A DNA stretch of 64,000 nt from Natronomonas aquatica (GCF_024449025.1 NZ_JAHLKM010000001.1:124001-188000); one strand, 5' to 3'. Positions 25,348 to 34,371 are shown, numbered from the stretch's first letter. Notes: generated from the letters alone by a model not told the origin. Program-made: numbers and translations.

Positions 25348-25662
25348 ATGCGCGAGACCTCGCTCGATGACTTTCTCGGCGGGTCGGGCGACGAAGGAGA
25401 TGCGCCGACAACGGGCGAGGACGACGGAGACAGTGAAGCGACAACGGACACCGAAAGCGGGTCGAGCCACCGCGAAGACGGAGCCGACGGGGCGAACGAT
25501 CCGAGCGGGGAAGAGACGACGGCCGAGCGATCCCCCGAGTCTGCGACGGCGACCTACGCGTGGACGTCCGTGGGGGCCACCTGTGCGGGGTGCGGGACGA
25601 CGGTCGAGCGTCGCTGGCAAGACGACGGGCGGCTCGTCTGTGCCGACTGCAAGGAATGGTGA
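25348..25662 (+). CDS. Small zinc-ribbon protein with acidic disordered N-terminus
   Basis: A 104-residue protein. The first 70 residues are low-complexity and very acidic (Asp/Glu/Ser/Thr/Gly), beginning RETSLDDFLG. The C-terminus is a compact zinc ribbon: CAGC (about residues 83-86) and CADC (99-102). This architecture is common in haloarchaea and of unknown function; DNA, RNA or protein binding are possible. It ends at the base before the convergent membrane-protein gene. Confidence 0.8.
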   Translation: MRETSLDDFLGGSGDEGDAPTTGEDDGDSEATTDTESGSSHREDGADGANDPSGEETTAERSPESATATYAWTSVGATCAGCGTTVERRWQDDGRLVCADCKEW

Positions 25663-26397
25663 TTACACCGCCGCCTCGACGTTAGCCCTGAGCCGGAGCG
25701 CGAGCGTAATCAGAAACGCCGCCGACATGACGAGAAAAACGGTGACCGCGCCGGCCACGAGCGTCGGCGGCAGCCCGACGAGCGCCCCGCCGTCGAGCGC
25801 GCCCGCCGCGCCGAGACACGTCAACACGGCGATAAACCGAACGAGCAGGCTGTCGACGACGGTGCCGCCGGCCATCGCCTCGGCCCGCGTTCCGGCGGCA
25901 AACGAGATCCCGTAGGCCGCGAAGGCGACGCTCGCGACGGCCTGGATAGCCTGGACGGCGACTGTCAGCCCGATCGAGATGACCACCACGAACTCGACGA
26001 AGACGATCCCCATAAACGCGGCTTCGAGTAGCCGCGCCCGACCGTGGGAGAGCAGCGTTGCGTTCGAATCGGCGTCCCGGTAGGGGAGCCGGTAGTAGAG
26101 CTCCCGCATCGAAAGCGAGAGCAGGATGATGAAAAACAGCTGAGAGACCTGCCGGAGTCCCGTGAGCGCGGCGTCCGAAAGGAGGGTCGACCCGAGCAGT
26201 TCGTACCCGCCGAAGACGGCATAGACCATCCCGATCCCCATCGCGACGACGACGTATCGCCAGATCTCGACCGAGAGCGTGCCGCGTCGGTCGTTCAACG
26301 CGGCGTAGACCGTGGTGACACCGCAGGCAACAAAGAGGACGACGAAGGCGAGAAACCGCGCGAGAACGCCCGACCCGACGACCGTCGGCTCAGCCAT
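25663..26397 (-). CDS. Seven-helix membrane protein of unknown function
   Basis: A 244-residue integral membrane protein with about seven hydrophobic segments, including an FLAFVVLFVACGVTTVYAAL start and a LVAGAVTVFLVMSAAFLI end. One charged loop reads LYYRLPYRDADSNATLLSHG. No transporter or rhodopsin motif is visible; there is no Schiff-base Lys in the last helix. Its start overlaps the end of the upstream pseudokinase gene by 8 bp, so the two are translated from one message and may work together. Confidence 0.75.
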   Translation of the reverse strand: MAEPTVVGSGVLARFLAFVVLFVACGVTTVYAALNDRRGTLSVEIWRYVVVAMGIGMVYAVFGGYELLGSTLLSDAALTGLRQVSQLFFIILLSLSMRELYYRLPYRDADSNATLLSHGRARLLEAAFMGIVFVEFVVVISIGLTVAVQAIQAVASVAFAAYGISFAAGTRAEAMAGGTVVDSLLVRFIAVLTCLGAAGALDGGALVGLPPTLVAGAVTVFLVMSAAFLITLALRLRANVEAAV

Positions 26398-27745
26398 CGG
26401 CGTCCTCCGTCGCGGATCTGAACGCCGTCATCATTTCCTCGACGGTCTGGAAGCGTTCCGGCTTTCGGTCGGCGAGACAGCGGCGGAGGAAGCTCTCGAT
26501 CTCGGGGAACCGCCGGTCGATGGCGGCCGGAATCGAGAGTCCGTCCTCGGAGTCCGAGTCGGGTCCGAACGGCGGCTCTCCGACCAGTGCCTCGTAGGCG
26601 ACGATCCCGAACCCGTAGACGTCCGTAACGCCGTCGACGACGCCGGGGGATCCGTGATCGACGTGTTCCGGGGCGAGATAGCGCGCCGACACCGACTCGA
26701 GCGGCGCGGTCTTCCGGAGCAGGCTCACGTATCCCCAGTCGGTCACGCGGGGAAGACGCCACGCGTTGGGCTCGGTGAAGATCGAACTCCGGACGATCGA
26801 TCCGGGTGTCAGGCCGCCGTGGATCACGCCGCGTCGGTGCGCGAAACAGAGCGATTCCGCGACGTTCGAGAGCGTCCAGACCGCGGCATCGGGCCGTCCG
26901 TTCCGGCCGAGTGTCGCGACACCGTTGACGTCCTCGTAGGCCGTCACGACCCACGGCACGGGATCGGTCCCCCAGTCGACGACCGGGAGGATCGACTCGT
27001 GGTCGTCGATCGATTGCCACATCCGGATCCGCCGATCGAACGTCGATTCGAAGTCGCCTTCCTCGGGCGGTCTGAACCGTTTGAAAATACCTGGTGCAGT
27101 ACCGCCGTCGGGTGTCCGGTAGCTGACTTTGAAACTCTCTACGGCTTCATCGCGATAGATCGTCCCGACGGGCGTATACTGATCGTAGTCGTAGTCGACC
27201 GTCGAAGGGGCGACCGGCCGTTCGGTCGGCGGCCGTCGTCGATCCGGCTCGGAGCCGGTATCGTAGACCTCGGTCCGCCTGCCGCCGCCGATCCATCCCC
27301 ACTCGTCGCTCTCGGGTCGGCCCATCGCGTCCCCGTCAGCCTTCTCGTCGTCCGTCGGTGTCCGCACGACCGTTCGCTCGGCGAGTTCACCCCAGAGGGC
27401 CGCCCGGCACCGCCGTGCCGTCTCTTCGTCCATCGATCGGAGTTCGCGCTCGATCCTCTCCGGGTCCGCATCCGCGATGTAGGCGAGCGCCCGCGTCACC
27501 TCGGACCCGATCTCCGTGTCGTCGAGTCGGTCTACTATTTTTGAGACGTACGAGAGCGCCCGGCCGGGCGTGTCGGTCGCGACAATACCAAACACCCACG
27601 CCGCGCCGATCCGGACACGTTTCGCGTCGCTCTCGAGGAGTTCGAGCGTTCGATCGAGGTCGCGATCCGGGAGCGTCCCCGGATCGTCGAGCGCCGCCGA
27701 GAGGATGCGGTTCGCATCCCGGCGATCGGCGTTTTCGATGTTCAT
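26390..27745 (-). CDS. HEAT-like repeat/protein-kinase-fold protein, predicted pseudokinase
   Basis: A 451-residue protein. Residues 10-125 are helical, HEAT-like repeats ([35 protein letters not shown]). A Ser/Thr-kinase fold spans about 190-445: a putative ATP Lys in IFKRF (Lys222), DWG at 336-338 for DFG, and an LAPEHV segment for APE. The catalytic loop reads H309-G-G-L-T-P-G-S316 where active kinases have HRDxKxxN, so the catalytic Asp, the Lys and the Asn are all missing. ATP binding may survive; phosphotransfer is unlikely. It overlaps the 7-TM gene by 8 bp. ATG 27745 is chosen because upstream codons overlap the hisG promoter. Confidence 0.85.
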   Translation of the reverse strand: MNIENADRRDANRILSAALDDPGTLPDRDLDRTLELLESDAKRVRIGAAWVFGIVATDTPGRALSYVSKIVDRLDDTEIGSEVTRALAYIADADPERIERELRSMDEETARRCRAALWGELAERTVVRTPTDDEKADGDAMGRPESDEWGWIGGGRRTEVYDTGSEPDRRRPPTERPVAPSTVDYDYDQYTPVGTIYRDEAVESFKVSYRTPDGGTAPGIFKRFRPPEEGDFESTFDRRIRMWQSIDDHESILPVVDWGTDPVPWVVTAYEDVNGVATLGRNGRPDAAVWTLSNVAESLCFAHRRGVIHGGLTPGSIVRSSIFTEPNAWRLPRVTDWGYVSLLRKTAPLESVSARYLAPEHVDHGSPGVVDGVTDVYGFGIVAYEALVGEPPFGPDSDSEDGLSIPAAIDRRFPEIESFLRRCLADRKPERFQTVEEMMTAFRSATEDADG

Positions 27746-27912
27746 TCTCGTTCCGGCTTGCCGGTGGGTCCCGTCCGGATACGGCGGATAGGCAGGCCGT
27801 TTTGAATACGGTTGTGGTGGATTCGAGTGCCGAACCGGAGTCCCGAGCGGAAAGCCCCGCCGGGACGGCATGGACCCGACAACGAAAAGACCCGCCCGCC
27901 CCAACTCCGGGT

Positions 27913-28758
27913 ATGCGAATCGCCGTACCCAACAAGGGGCGTCTCCACGACCCGGCGCTGGAACTCCTCGAACGCGCCGGGCTCCACGTACAGGGCGAGG
28001 CCGAGCGGAAGCTCTATGCCGACACCGTCGACCCGGAGGTCTCGATCCTCTTTGCCCGGGCGGCGGACATCCCCGAGTACGTCTCCGACGGGGCGGCGGC
28101 GCTCGGTATCACCGGCCTCGATCAGGTCAGAGAGTCCGAGTCCGACCTCGTCGATCTCCTCGATCTCGAGTTCGGGGCCTGCCGGCTCGTCCTCGCCTCG
28201 CCCGAGGACGGCGGCGTGGGATCGCCGGAGGAACTCTCCGATGGCACCGTCGCCACGGAGTTCCCGACGATTACCCACGAGTACTTCGAGACCGTCGGCG
28301 TCACGCCCGATATCGTCGAAGTCTCGGGTGCGACGGAACTGACGCCACACGTCGACATCGCCGACGCGATCGTCGACATCACCTCGACAGGGACGACGCT
28401 CCGGATGAACCGCCTTTCGGTCGTCGACGAGGTGCTCGAGTCGTCGGTCCGGCTCTTCGCCGATCCGGAACTCGCCGACGACCCCAAACTGACACAGATC
28501 AAGACAGCGCTGCGGTCGGTGCTCGACGCCGACGGCAAGCGGTACCTGATGATGAACGTTCCGGCGGACTCGCTCGAAGAGTTGAAAACGGAGATCCCGG
28601 GGATGGGCGGCCCGACGGTGATGGACGTCGCCGACGGCGAGACGGTCGCCGTCCACGTCGTCGTCGACGAGCGGGAGGTATTCGAGGTGATCCCGGACCT
28701 GAAGGCGGCAGGAGCAAGCGACATCCTCGTGACCGAAATCGAGCGGCTGATACCCTGA
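27913..28758 (+). CDS. hisG: ATP phosphoribosyltransferase (long form)
   Basis: A 281-residue HisG, first enzyme of histidine synthesis (ATP + PRPP). [19 protein letters not shown] opens the catalytic domain, [10 protein letters not shown] and the PRPP loop [15 protein letters not shown] follow, and the C-terminal regulatory HisG_C/ACT-like domain (about 205-281) includes [13 protein letters not shown]. The length indicates the long hexameric form that needs no HisZ. No other his gene is nearby, as in other haloarchaea where his genes are scattered. Confidence 0.96.
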   Translation: MRIAVPNKGRLHDPALELLERAGLHVQGEAERKLYADTVDPEVSILFARAADIPEYVSDGAAALGITGLDQVRESESDLVDLLDLEFGACRLVLASPEDGGVGSPEELSDGTVATEFPTITHEYFETVGVTPDIVEVSGATELTPHVDIADAIVDITSTGTTLRMNRLSVVDEVLESSVRLFADPELADDPKLTQIKTALRSVLDADGKRYLMMNVPADSLEELKTEIPGMGGPTVMDVADGETVAVHVVVDEREVFEVIPDLKAAGASDILVTEIERLIP

Positions 28759-28786
28759 ACCCGGATCGGTCCTGCCGAGGAACGGA

Positions 28787-29713
28787 TCAGACCCGCCGGA
28801 ATTTCTGGAGAGTTCGCACGCCGCGGTCGATGCCCGTGTAGGCGTACGACGTTTCGCCGACATAGAGGTCACCAACCGAGTCGACGGCGACAGCGTGGGG
28901 CGCGACGAAAAGCGGATCCTCGGGGTCGGCCTCGTTTCCCCACCGTGCCAGGAGATCTCCGTCGGTCGTGAACACGCTGACCCGTCTGCAGAGTTCGGCG
29001 ACGTAGACCGTTTCCCCGTCGATGGCCACGTCGGTCGGGCGGATCAGGTCGGTCCACTCCCCGAGGAAGCGGCCGTCGGGATCGAAGCGCTGGATCCGGG
29101 AGTTCTCCCGGTCGGTCACCCAGATCCGGCCCGCATCGTCGTGGTGGATCGAATGCGGGAGCCGGAACTCGCCCGGGCCGGCGCCCGGGGCGCCCCACGA
29201 TCGGCGCAGTTCGCCGTCGGGGCCGAAGACGTGGACGGAGGCGTTACCGTAGCCGTCGGAGACGAATATCTCCCCGGAGTCGGGCACCGTCACACCGGTC
29301 GGTCCGTTGAACGGGCCGGCCGCCCGGTCGATCGAGGCGATCCGCTCGAAGACGTCGTCGCTGTGGCGGTGGCCCGTCTCCGAGGGGTCGTTCTCCGTGC
29401 CGAGCGTCAGGCGGTGGTCCCCGTCGGGGGTGAACGTCCGGACGGTGTGGTTGCCGTCGTCCGTACAGTAGACCTCGCCCTCGGGGCCGATCCCCATCCC
29501 GTGGGGTCGACCCGAAAAGCACCCCTCGCCCCATGAGTCCAGAAACCGCCCCGCGGCGTCGAACTTCAGCACCGGGCGCTCGCTCCGGTTCAACACGAGG
29601 ATGTCGTCTTCGTCGATACAGACTCGACCGACGTCGACGAACGAATCCACGTCGGGTAACTCGGCCCACTCGTCGAGGAGTTCGTAGACGTGATCGTCGT
29701 TACCGTAGCGCAT
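28787..29713 (-). CDS. NHL-repeat six-bladed beta-propeller protein
   Basis: A 308-residue soluble NHL-repeat protein. Repeats of the form PVLKFDAAGRFLDSWGEG, RPHGMGIGPEGEVYCTD, IQRFDPDGRFLGEW and PHAVAVDSVGDLYV recur about every 45 residues. No signal peptide or fused domain is visible, so it lacks the enzyme parts of peptidyl-amidating lyases. Proteins of this kind serve as binding scaffolds or lactonase-like hydrolases. It is convergent with hisG and reads away from the methylase gene upstream. Confidence 0.82.
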   Translation of the reverse strand: MRYGNDDHVYELLDEWAELPDVDSFVDVGRVCIDEDDILVLNRSERPVLKFDAAGRFLDSWGEGCFSGRPHGMGIGPEGEVYCTDDGNHTVRTFTPDGDHRLTLGTENDPSETGHRHSDDVFERIASIDRAAGPFNGPTGVTVPDSGEIFVSDGYGNASVHVFGPDGELRRSWGAPGAGPGEFRLPHSIHHDDAGRIWVTDRENSRIQRFDPDGRFLGEWTDLIRPTDVAIDGETVYVAELCRRVSVFTTDGDLLARWGNEADPEDPLFVAPHAVAVDSVGDLYVGETSYAYTGIDRGVRTLQKFRRV

Positions 29714-29795
29714 GGGAGAGGCTCCGTCGGGGACCGACTTAACCCTATGCGGCCGTCCGATGGGGGTGGATATCGGCCGACGCCGCCACGTCGTC

Positions 29796-30863
29796 CTATG
29801 GCGTGTCAGCCCGGATACCGGCCTCCTCGAGGGGGTCATAGGAGACGCTGTATCCCCCCTCGGTTTCCCGAACCGCCGAAGCGGTGTAGAATCGGATCGC
29901 CGTCTCCTGTTTCGTGGTGACAGGGACGTCGTAGTTGTCCGCCTCGTATTCGAAGGTCTCACCCGCCGAGCGCCGTGTTTCGACGAACGCGCTGTGGTCC
30001 TCCAGCCGCCGTTTTGCGATCCGCCGGGAGTATTCGGGGACCTCGTCGACAGTTTCCTCGAACCGCCGGAGGAACGCCTCGTCGAGTTCGTATCCGACGG
30101 AGTTGCGGCCGGCGACCATCGCCGCGAGCGAGGTCGTCCCCGTCCCCCAGAACGGATCGAGGACCGTATCGCCGTAGACGGAGTACATGTTGATGAGCCG
30201 GTAGGGGATCTCGAAGGGGTAGGCCGCGGATCGGTCCCGCAGTTCGCCGTCCCCGAGCGTCTGTATCTCGCCCCTTACGTCCGTCCAGAGGTCGGAGAAC
30301 CATCGGTTCCGCTCCTCCCAGAAGTACGCCGACTCGTAGCGGCGCTCGGCGTTCGGCTCGAAGCGCCGGCTCTGTTTGCCGTTGCGGAAGACGAGGAGGT
30401 ACTCGTGTTCCAGCGTCGCGTAGGCGTTCGGCGGGAGCATTCCCGACCCCATGAACTTCGCCCCCGAATTGACGGGCTTTCGCCACAGGATCTCCGGCAG
30501 GGGCTCGAACCCCAGTCCCTCGAAGGCGTCGACGGTCCGGGAGTGGTTCTGGAAGACGCGGAAACTGCCGTCGACCGTCCGGGTCGCATCGCCGACGTTG
30601 ATACACGCGATCCCGCCGTCGACGAGCACGCGGCTGACTTCCGCCCAGACCGTCCCGAGTTCCTCGTGCATCCGATCGAAGGCGGCCCGCCCCTCGCCCG
30701 CCTCGAGGGACTCGCCGATCGCGGGATCGAGATCCGAAAAGAGCTCGTCCCACATCTCGATCATCGGATACGGCGGCGAGGTGACGACCAACTCGACGGA
30801 GTCGTCCTCGAGTTCCGAGAGCGACCGCGAATCCCCCGTCACGACGCGGTGGGTGGTTTCCAT
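29796..30863 (-). CDS. Site-specific DNA methyltransferase, m4C type, Zim/CTAG-like
   Basis: A 355-residue orphan DNA methylase. Motif IV is TSPPYPMIEMWDELF at about residues 28-42 (SPPY is typical of N4-cytosine enzymes), and the SAM-binding motif I DPFWGTGTTSLAAM comes late (about 237-250), giving the beta-class order. The TSPPYPMIEMWDELF block recalls MthZI and the conserved haloarchaeal orphan CTAG methylase Zim; specificity is inferred. No restriction endonuclease gene is nearby, so a regulatory or mismatch-related role is more likely than restriction-modification. Confidence 0.88.
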   Translation of the reverse strand: METTHRVVTGDSRSLSELEDDSVELVVTSPPYPMIEMWDELFSDLDPAIGESLEAGEGRAAFDRMHEELGTVWAEVSRVLVDGGIACINVGDATRTVDGSFRVFQNHSRTVDAFEGLGFEPLPEILWRKPVNSGAKFMGSGMLPPNAYATLEHEYLLVFRNGKQSRRFEPNAERRYESAYFWEERNRWFSDLWTDVRGEIQTLGDGELRDRSAAYPFEIPYRLINMYSVYGDTVLDPFWGTGTTSLAAMVAGRNSVGYELDEAFLRRFEETVDEVPEYSRRIAKRRLEDHSAFVETRRSAGETFEYEADNYDVPVTTKQETAIRFYTASAVRETEGGYSVSYDPLEEAGIRADTP

Positions 30864-30997
30864 CGAGTGTCGATAGCGGATAGCGGTCCCTTAACGTTTC
30901 GTCAGCGTCGGTTGGCGGGACTCCCTCGCTGAATTAGGTGGGAGTCTCACCGGAGGAAGACGGTCGGCCTCGCTTCGCTCGGCCGCTGCGACTTCCA

Positions 30998-31009
30998 GGG
31001 TTCGAATCC
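30998..31009 (+). other. tRNA T-arm-like fragment (possible att relic)
   Basis: The 12-mer GGGTTCGAATCC, the core of a tRNA T arm, occurs here without the rest of a tRNA, 35 bp from the 3' end of tRNA-Arg and after a CTCGCTTCGCTCG stretch. It may be a remnant of an integration event at a tRNA. The flanking stem does not pair, so it is not itself a tRNA. Confidence 0.25.
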
Positions 31010-31043
31010 GGTGCCGTTACTGCTCACTTCGCCCGCAGATAAC

Positions 31044-31146
31044 GGGCACGGTGGGATTCGAACCCACGGCCATCGGATGTCTCCCCACACCGGAACACCG
31101 GCGCGGTTAGAAGTCCGACGCTCTGTCCGAGCTGAGCTACGTGCCC
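31044..31146 (-). tRNA. tRNA-Arg (anticodon TCT) with a 29-nt intron
   Basis: Read on the minus strand: acceptor GGGCACG/CGTGCCC, D arm GCTC...GAGC, anticodon stem TCGGA/TCCGA with loop CTTCTAA (anticodon TCT), T arm GTGGG-TTCGAAT-CCCAC; no CCA is encoded. The mature length would be 74 nt. Between position 37 and the 3' anticodon stem lies a 29-nt insert, the canonical archaeal intron site. It can fold as a hairpin (CCGCGCCGG with CCGGTGTGG, TGTT loop), consistent with bulge-helix-bulge splicing. Confidence 0.93.
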
Positions 31147-31253
31147 TCAAGTCCCGATACTCGCGGGGCGTTCAAAAGCGATACGGGTTGGCCCGACAGG
31201 ACCGAACCGCACAACAAAGGCTTCAAACGCACGCTCGTCCTACCGGAATGCGA

Positions 31254-31787
31254 ATGCGAGTCATCGGAACTGTCGGACTGGCGGGCAGCGGGAAAGGCGA
31301 GTTCGCGGCTGTCGCCGAGCGACAGGGGGTGCCCGTCGTGACGATGGGGGACGTGATCCGCGCCGAGTGTCGCGAGCGCGGGCTCGATCCCGCCGGGCAC
31401 CACGGCGAGGTCGCCTCTACGCTCCGCGAGGAGAACGGCCCGACGGCGATCGCCGAGGCGTCGCTTCCCCACATCGAGGCGGCACTGGAGGAACACGATA
31501 CCGTCGTCGTCGACGGGATCCGTTCGGATACGGAGGTCGACATCTTCGAGGAGCACTTCGGGGAGGATTTCGACCTCGTGGGTATCGAGGCGCCCTTCGA
31601 GGTGCGCAAAGAGCGGATCACCGAGCGGGGCCGCGACGACACGGAGGACGGCGAGGGCCTGGCCGCCCGCGACGAACGCGAGTTGGGGTTCGGCCTCGGT
31701 GAGGCGTTGGGTCGGGCCGACGTGACGATCGAGAACACCGACTCGCTGGAACGGTTCCGCGAGCGCGTCAGGGAGGTCCTGGGATGA
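31254..31787 (+). CDS. P-loop nucleotide kinase-like protein (UPF0200/dephospho-CoA kinase-like)
   Basis: A 177-residue AAA/nucleoside-kinase-like protein. The P-loop TVGLAGSGKGEF sits at the very N-terminus, with VVDGIRSDTEVD as the Walker B-like stretch and a helical RxxxR lid (FEVRKERITERGRDD). Archaeal UPF0200 proteins start MRVIGTVG, which favours the ATG at 31254; 31248 adds two residues. The substrate is unknown. The stop overlaps the next ATG by 4 bp. Confidence 0.85.
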   Translation: MRVIGTVGLAGSGKGEFAAVAERQGVPVVTMGDVIRAECRERGLDPAGHHGEVASTLREENGPTAIAEASLPHIEAALEEHDTVVVDGIRSDTEVDIFEEHFGEDFDLVGIEAPFEVRKERITERGRDDTEDGEGLAARDERELGFGLGEALGRADVTIENTDSLERFRERVREVLG

Positions 31788-32188
31788 TCTACAGCGTCGA
31801 CGTCGAGATCACCGCGCCCGTCAAGCCGACCGAAGTGACCGATCGGGTCGCCGACGCGATCGGGAACCTCTTTCCGGAGGCCGAAACCGAGTCACACCCG
31901 GGCGAACTGCTGGCGAGAACGCACTCGATGGAGCACTTCTCCGAGCGGCTCCACGAGCAGGCGATCCTCGAGGCCGCCCGCGGGGCCTTCTTTTCGAACC
32001 GCGAGGGCGAGACGTTCAGCTTCGATCTCAAGAAACAGGCGGCCTTCGAGGGGAGAGTCAACTTCGCGGTCGGCGACGGGAGCGAACTCGGCGATCTACA
32101 CGTCCGGGTGACGGTCGAAGAGCCGGACATCGAGGCGTTTATCGACCACATCGCGCCGCCGACCGAAGGGGGCCGGCCGATCGAGTAG
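31784..32188 (+). CDS. UPF0201 family RNA-binding-like protein
   Basis: A 134-residue protein of the archaeal UPF0201 (DUF54) group, an alpha/beta RNA-binding-like fold related to the ribosomal L5 domain. It starts IYSVDVEITAPVKPTEVTDR and ends with VRVTVEEPDIEAFIDHIAPP. The stable coupling with the upstream P-loop gene (ATGA overlap), seen widely in archaea, suggests one RNA- or cofactor-related process that remains undefined. Confidence 0.85.
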   Translation: MIYSVDVEITAPVKPTEVTDRVADAIGNLFPEAETESHPGELLARTHSMEHFSERLHEQAILEAARGAFFSNREGETFSFDLKKQAAFEGRVNFAVGDGSELGDLHVRVTVEEPDIEAFIDHIAPPTEGGRPIE

Positions 32189-32197
32189 CCGACCCGC

Positions 32198-32419
32198 CTA
32201 GCGCTTCCAGACGTAGACGATGAGGGCGACTATCCCGCCGAGCAGCGTCAGGAGCGTCAGTATGCCGACACCCAGCCCCCACAGCAGGGCGTTGTCCTTG
32301 CCGCGTTTCTCCGCGTCGGTATACACCCAATAGGCCATCGCCGCTGCGATGACGAGGACGAAAAGTCCCATCGTGAAGAACCGGGGGCCACCGACGCCTA
32401 TAGCCTGTAGAACCATCAT
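32198..32419 (-). CDS. Small two-helix membrane protein
   Basis: A 73-residue membrane protein with two hydrophobic segments (about 15-33, FFTMGLFVLVIAAAMAYWVY; and 47-70, LGVGILTLLTLLGGIVALIV) separated by TDAEKRGKDNALLW. The form resembles small haloarchaeal phospholipase-D-nuclease-N-terminal-like proteins. Either of two adjacent ATG codons (32419 or 32416) may be used. The function is unknown. It is convergent with the UPF0201 gene. Confidence 0.75.
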   Translation of the reverse strand: MMVLQAIGVGGPRFFTMGLFVLVIAAAMAYWVYTDAEKRGKDNALLWGLGVGILTLLTLLGGIVALIVYVWKR

Positions 32420-32594
32420 TATTCCCGAGGTTGAATGTGACACTGGATAACGTCTCACTATGGTTGATCAGGCGATTAATCAGCCAGTGACGACAGCGGG
32501 GGGTTCCGGTCGCGGGGTTCAGCGGCCGGCTCTTCGGGCGTCTCCCGCATCACCGGAAAGCGAATCGGACTCTCGGCGGAACGAACACCGACCG

Positions 32595-32801
32595 CTACTC
32601 GCAGTAGGCGTTCTCCCTGTCGGTGAGGTTCCTGAGCCGCTTGCGACACGTCGGCTCGAACTGTCGCTGGGTGCGGGCAGACGGCATCCGGGGCGTCTCG
32701 TCGGGGGCCGCCCACGGGTCCGGATCGCCGCGGGCTTCGATCTCCGTCGTGGGGCTGATTGTCGGCTGCGATTCGGTCGTCGTCTTGGGGTTCGTGCTCA
32801 T
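32595..32801 (-). CDS. Hypothetical small hydrophilic protein
   Basis: A possible 68-residue protein starting STNPKTTTESQPTISPTTE, Thr/Pro-rich at first and basic later (RKRLRNLTDRENAYCE). Two cysteines lie in the last 15 residues. A TATA-like ACTTATTTTC is found about 50 bp upstream on the minus strand. There are no known motifs; it could be a real small gene or chance. The flanks 32420-32594 and 32802-33007 hold no other recognised gene. Confidence 0.35.
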   Translation of the reverse strand: MSTNPKTTTESQPTISPTTEIEARGDPDPWAAPDETPRMPSARTQRQFEPTCRKRLRNLTDRENAYCE

Positions 32802-33007
32802 TTCGGTTGGGGTTCGGGAGTAGTCGTCGGCCGTACGTTCGGAAAATAAGTCAGCGTACACGTACGCCGAGCGCGAGCAGTAACCCACGGTCGCAAGCGG
32901 TGTCTCGCATGCGGTTCGCTATATTACATGATTGTTAATAAGGATACCGATGTCGGGTCGAGAGCGGGGGTCGAGACGCCACGCCGCCGGCGGACCAGTC
33001 CCATCGC

Positions 33008-34090
33008 TCACGGCTCGTAGACGACGATCGTGGCCTCGAGTCGACCGTACGGGATCTCATAGCGGTCGGTCGGTTCGAAAGACAGCAGTTCCGGGGCGGT
33101 CGTGAGCGCGACGAACCGGTCGACGCTCCCCGCCGGGAGCCGCTCGCAGAACGCGGTATAGAGGGCCCGAAGGTCCTCGCTGACGCGGATCCCGAACGGG
33201 AGGTTGGTGACGACGCAGTCGGCGTCGATCGACGCTTCACGGGCATCGGCGGCGACGACATCGATCGCCTCCGAGAGACCGGCGGCCTCACAGTTCTCGC
33301 GTGCACACCGCCGCCACTTCTCGCGGCGGTCCCGGGCCTCGATATCGAGAGACGCCGGCTCGGGGACGTGTTCGTCCCGGAGTGCCCGAAACCGCTCGCC
33401 GTCGTAGTCCGGCAACGCCTCGAACATCGGATCGAGATCGGGCCGTGGGATGCGGTCGGCCCCGGCCAGTGCGGCCTCGATCGGGATCGTCGCCGACCCG
33501 GCCATCGGATCGACGAGCCGGTCGCCGGCGTCGTACCCGGCGATCTGTAACATTGCGTACGCGATCGTGCTCCGGAGCGGCGCGTCGTGCTCACAGATCC
33601 GGTAGGGCCGTTTGTGCAGCGAATCGCCGGTCAGATCGACCGCGAGGGTAAAACGGTCGTCGTAGAGGTACGCCTCCAGCCGGACGGTCGGATCGTCGAG
33701 ATCGACCGGGAGCCGCGTCCCGGTCGCCTCCCGATACGTGTCGATGACCGCCTGTCCGACCCGGTCGGCGACGTCCATGCTGGTGAGCTCGTGGGTTCCG
33801 TGTCGGGTCCCGACGACGCCGAAATCGGCCTCCGGCAGCCGTTCGGCGATAGCCGCCCCGGCGGTCAGCCGGTATACGTCCTCGAGGCCGTCGATCGAAC
33901 CGTCGGCTAACACCGCCATGACCCGATGGAGGCTCCGGGCCCGGTAGTGGAGCGCGTACACGTCCTCCCGGTTACCCTCGAACTCGACGACCCCGCGGTG
34001 GTGGACCGAGGCGTCGGCGCCGACAAGCTCGGCCAGTTCCTCGGCCGCGATCGCCTCCAGCCCGCCGTTCGTCGTCGCGAGCAGTCTCAC
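33008..34090 (-). CDS. THUMP-domain class I methyltransferase (tRNA guanine-N2, Trm14/TrmN-like)
   Basis: A 360-residue RNA methylase. The N-terminal THUMP half includes ATTNGGLEAIAAEELAEL and HYRARSLHRVMAVL. The Rossmann half has the SAM motif LVDPMAGSATIPIEAALAG and the catalytic VVTNLPFGIRVSED (NLPFG, the NPPYG-type motif of N2-guanine methylases). The GTG at 34088-34090 is chosen: homology begins there and a TTTTC element lies about 25 bp upstream. An ATG at 34294 would add 68 unlike residues. The target is probably tRNA, but rRNA is possible. Confidence 0.86.
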   Translation of the reverse strand: MRLLATTNGGLEAIAAEELAELVGADASVHHRGVVEFEGNREDVYALHYRARSLHRVMAVLADGSIDGLEDVYRLTAGAAIAERLPEADFGVVGTRHGTHELTSMDVADRVGQAVIDTYREATGTRLPVDLDDPTVRLEAYLYDDRFTLAVDLTGDSLHKRPYRICEHDAPLRSTIAYAMLQIAGYDAGDRLVDPMAGSATIPIEAALAGADRIPRPDLDPMFEALPDYDGERFRALRDEHVPEPASLDIEARDRREKWRRCARENCEAAGLSEAIDVVAADAREASIDADCVVTNLPFGIRVSEDLRALYTAFCERLPAGSVDRFVALTTAPELLSFEPTDRYEIPYGRLEATIVVYEP

Positions 34091-34371
34091 GGCAGTCGTA
34101 GCGACCGCCCGGTGAAAAGCGTCGCGCCGGGTCGCAGGAGAGACGGTCGAACCGTTACGGAAGTCTATCACGAACGGAATCGGTCCGGAACCAGGTCCCG
34201 GTCGGGAGACTGCACGGCGATCCGACGCTGTCACCGTCACCAGTTCAATGCCCTCCGAGAGTTCGATCCAGACGGGATCGAAACGCGGGGGCATCGAGAG
34301 GTGTAGGTTTATTTCCCCCGCCGCGTCGATATGTGGTATGAGTCGTCCGAACACAGGGGAGGCCGTCTGAC

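Noticed and set aside
30947-31150. A 67-codon open frame on the minus strand
   Set aside because: It runs through the tRNA-Arg gene, so it is not a protein gene.
34091-34294. A 68-residue N-terminal extension of the THUMP methyltransferase
   Set aside because: The added residues do not look like THUMP, and a GTG at 34090 with a T-rich element 25 bp upstream gives the normal family start.
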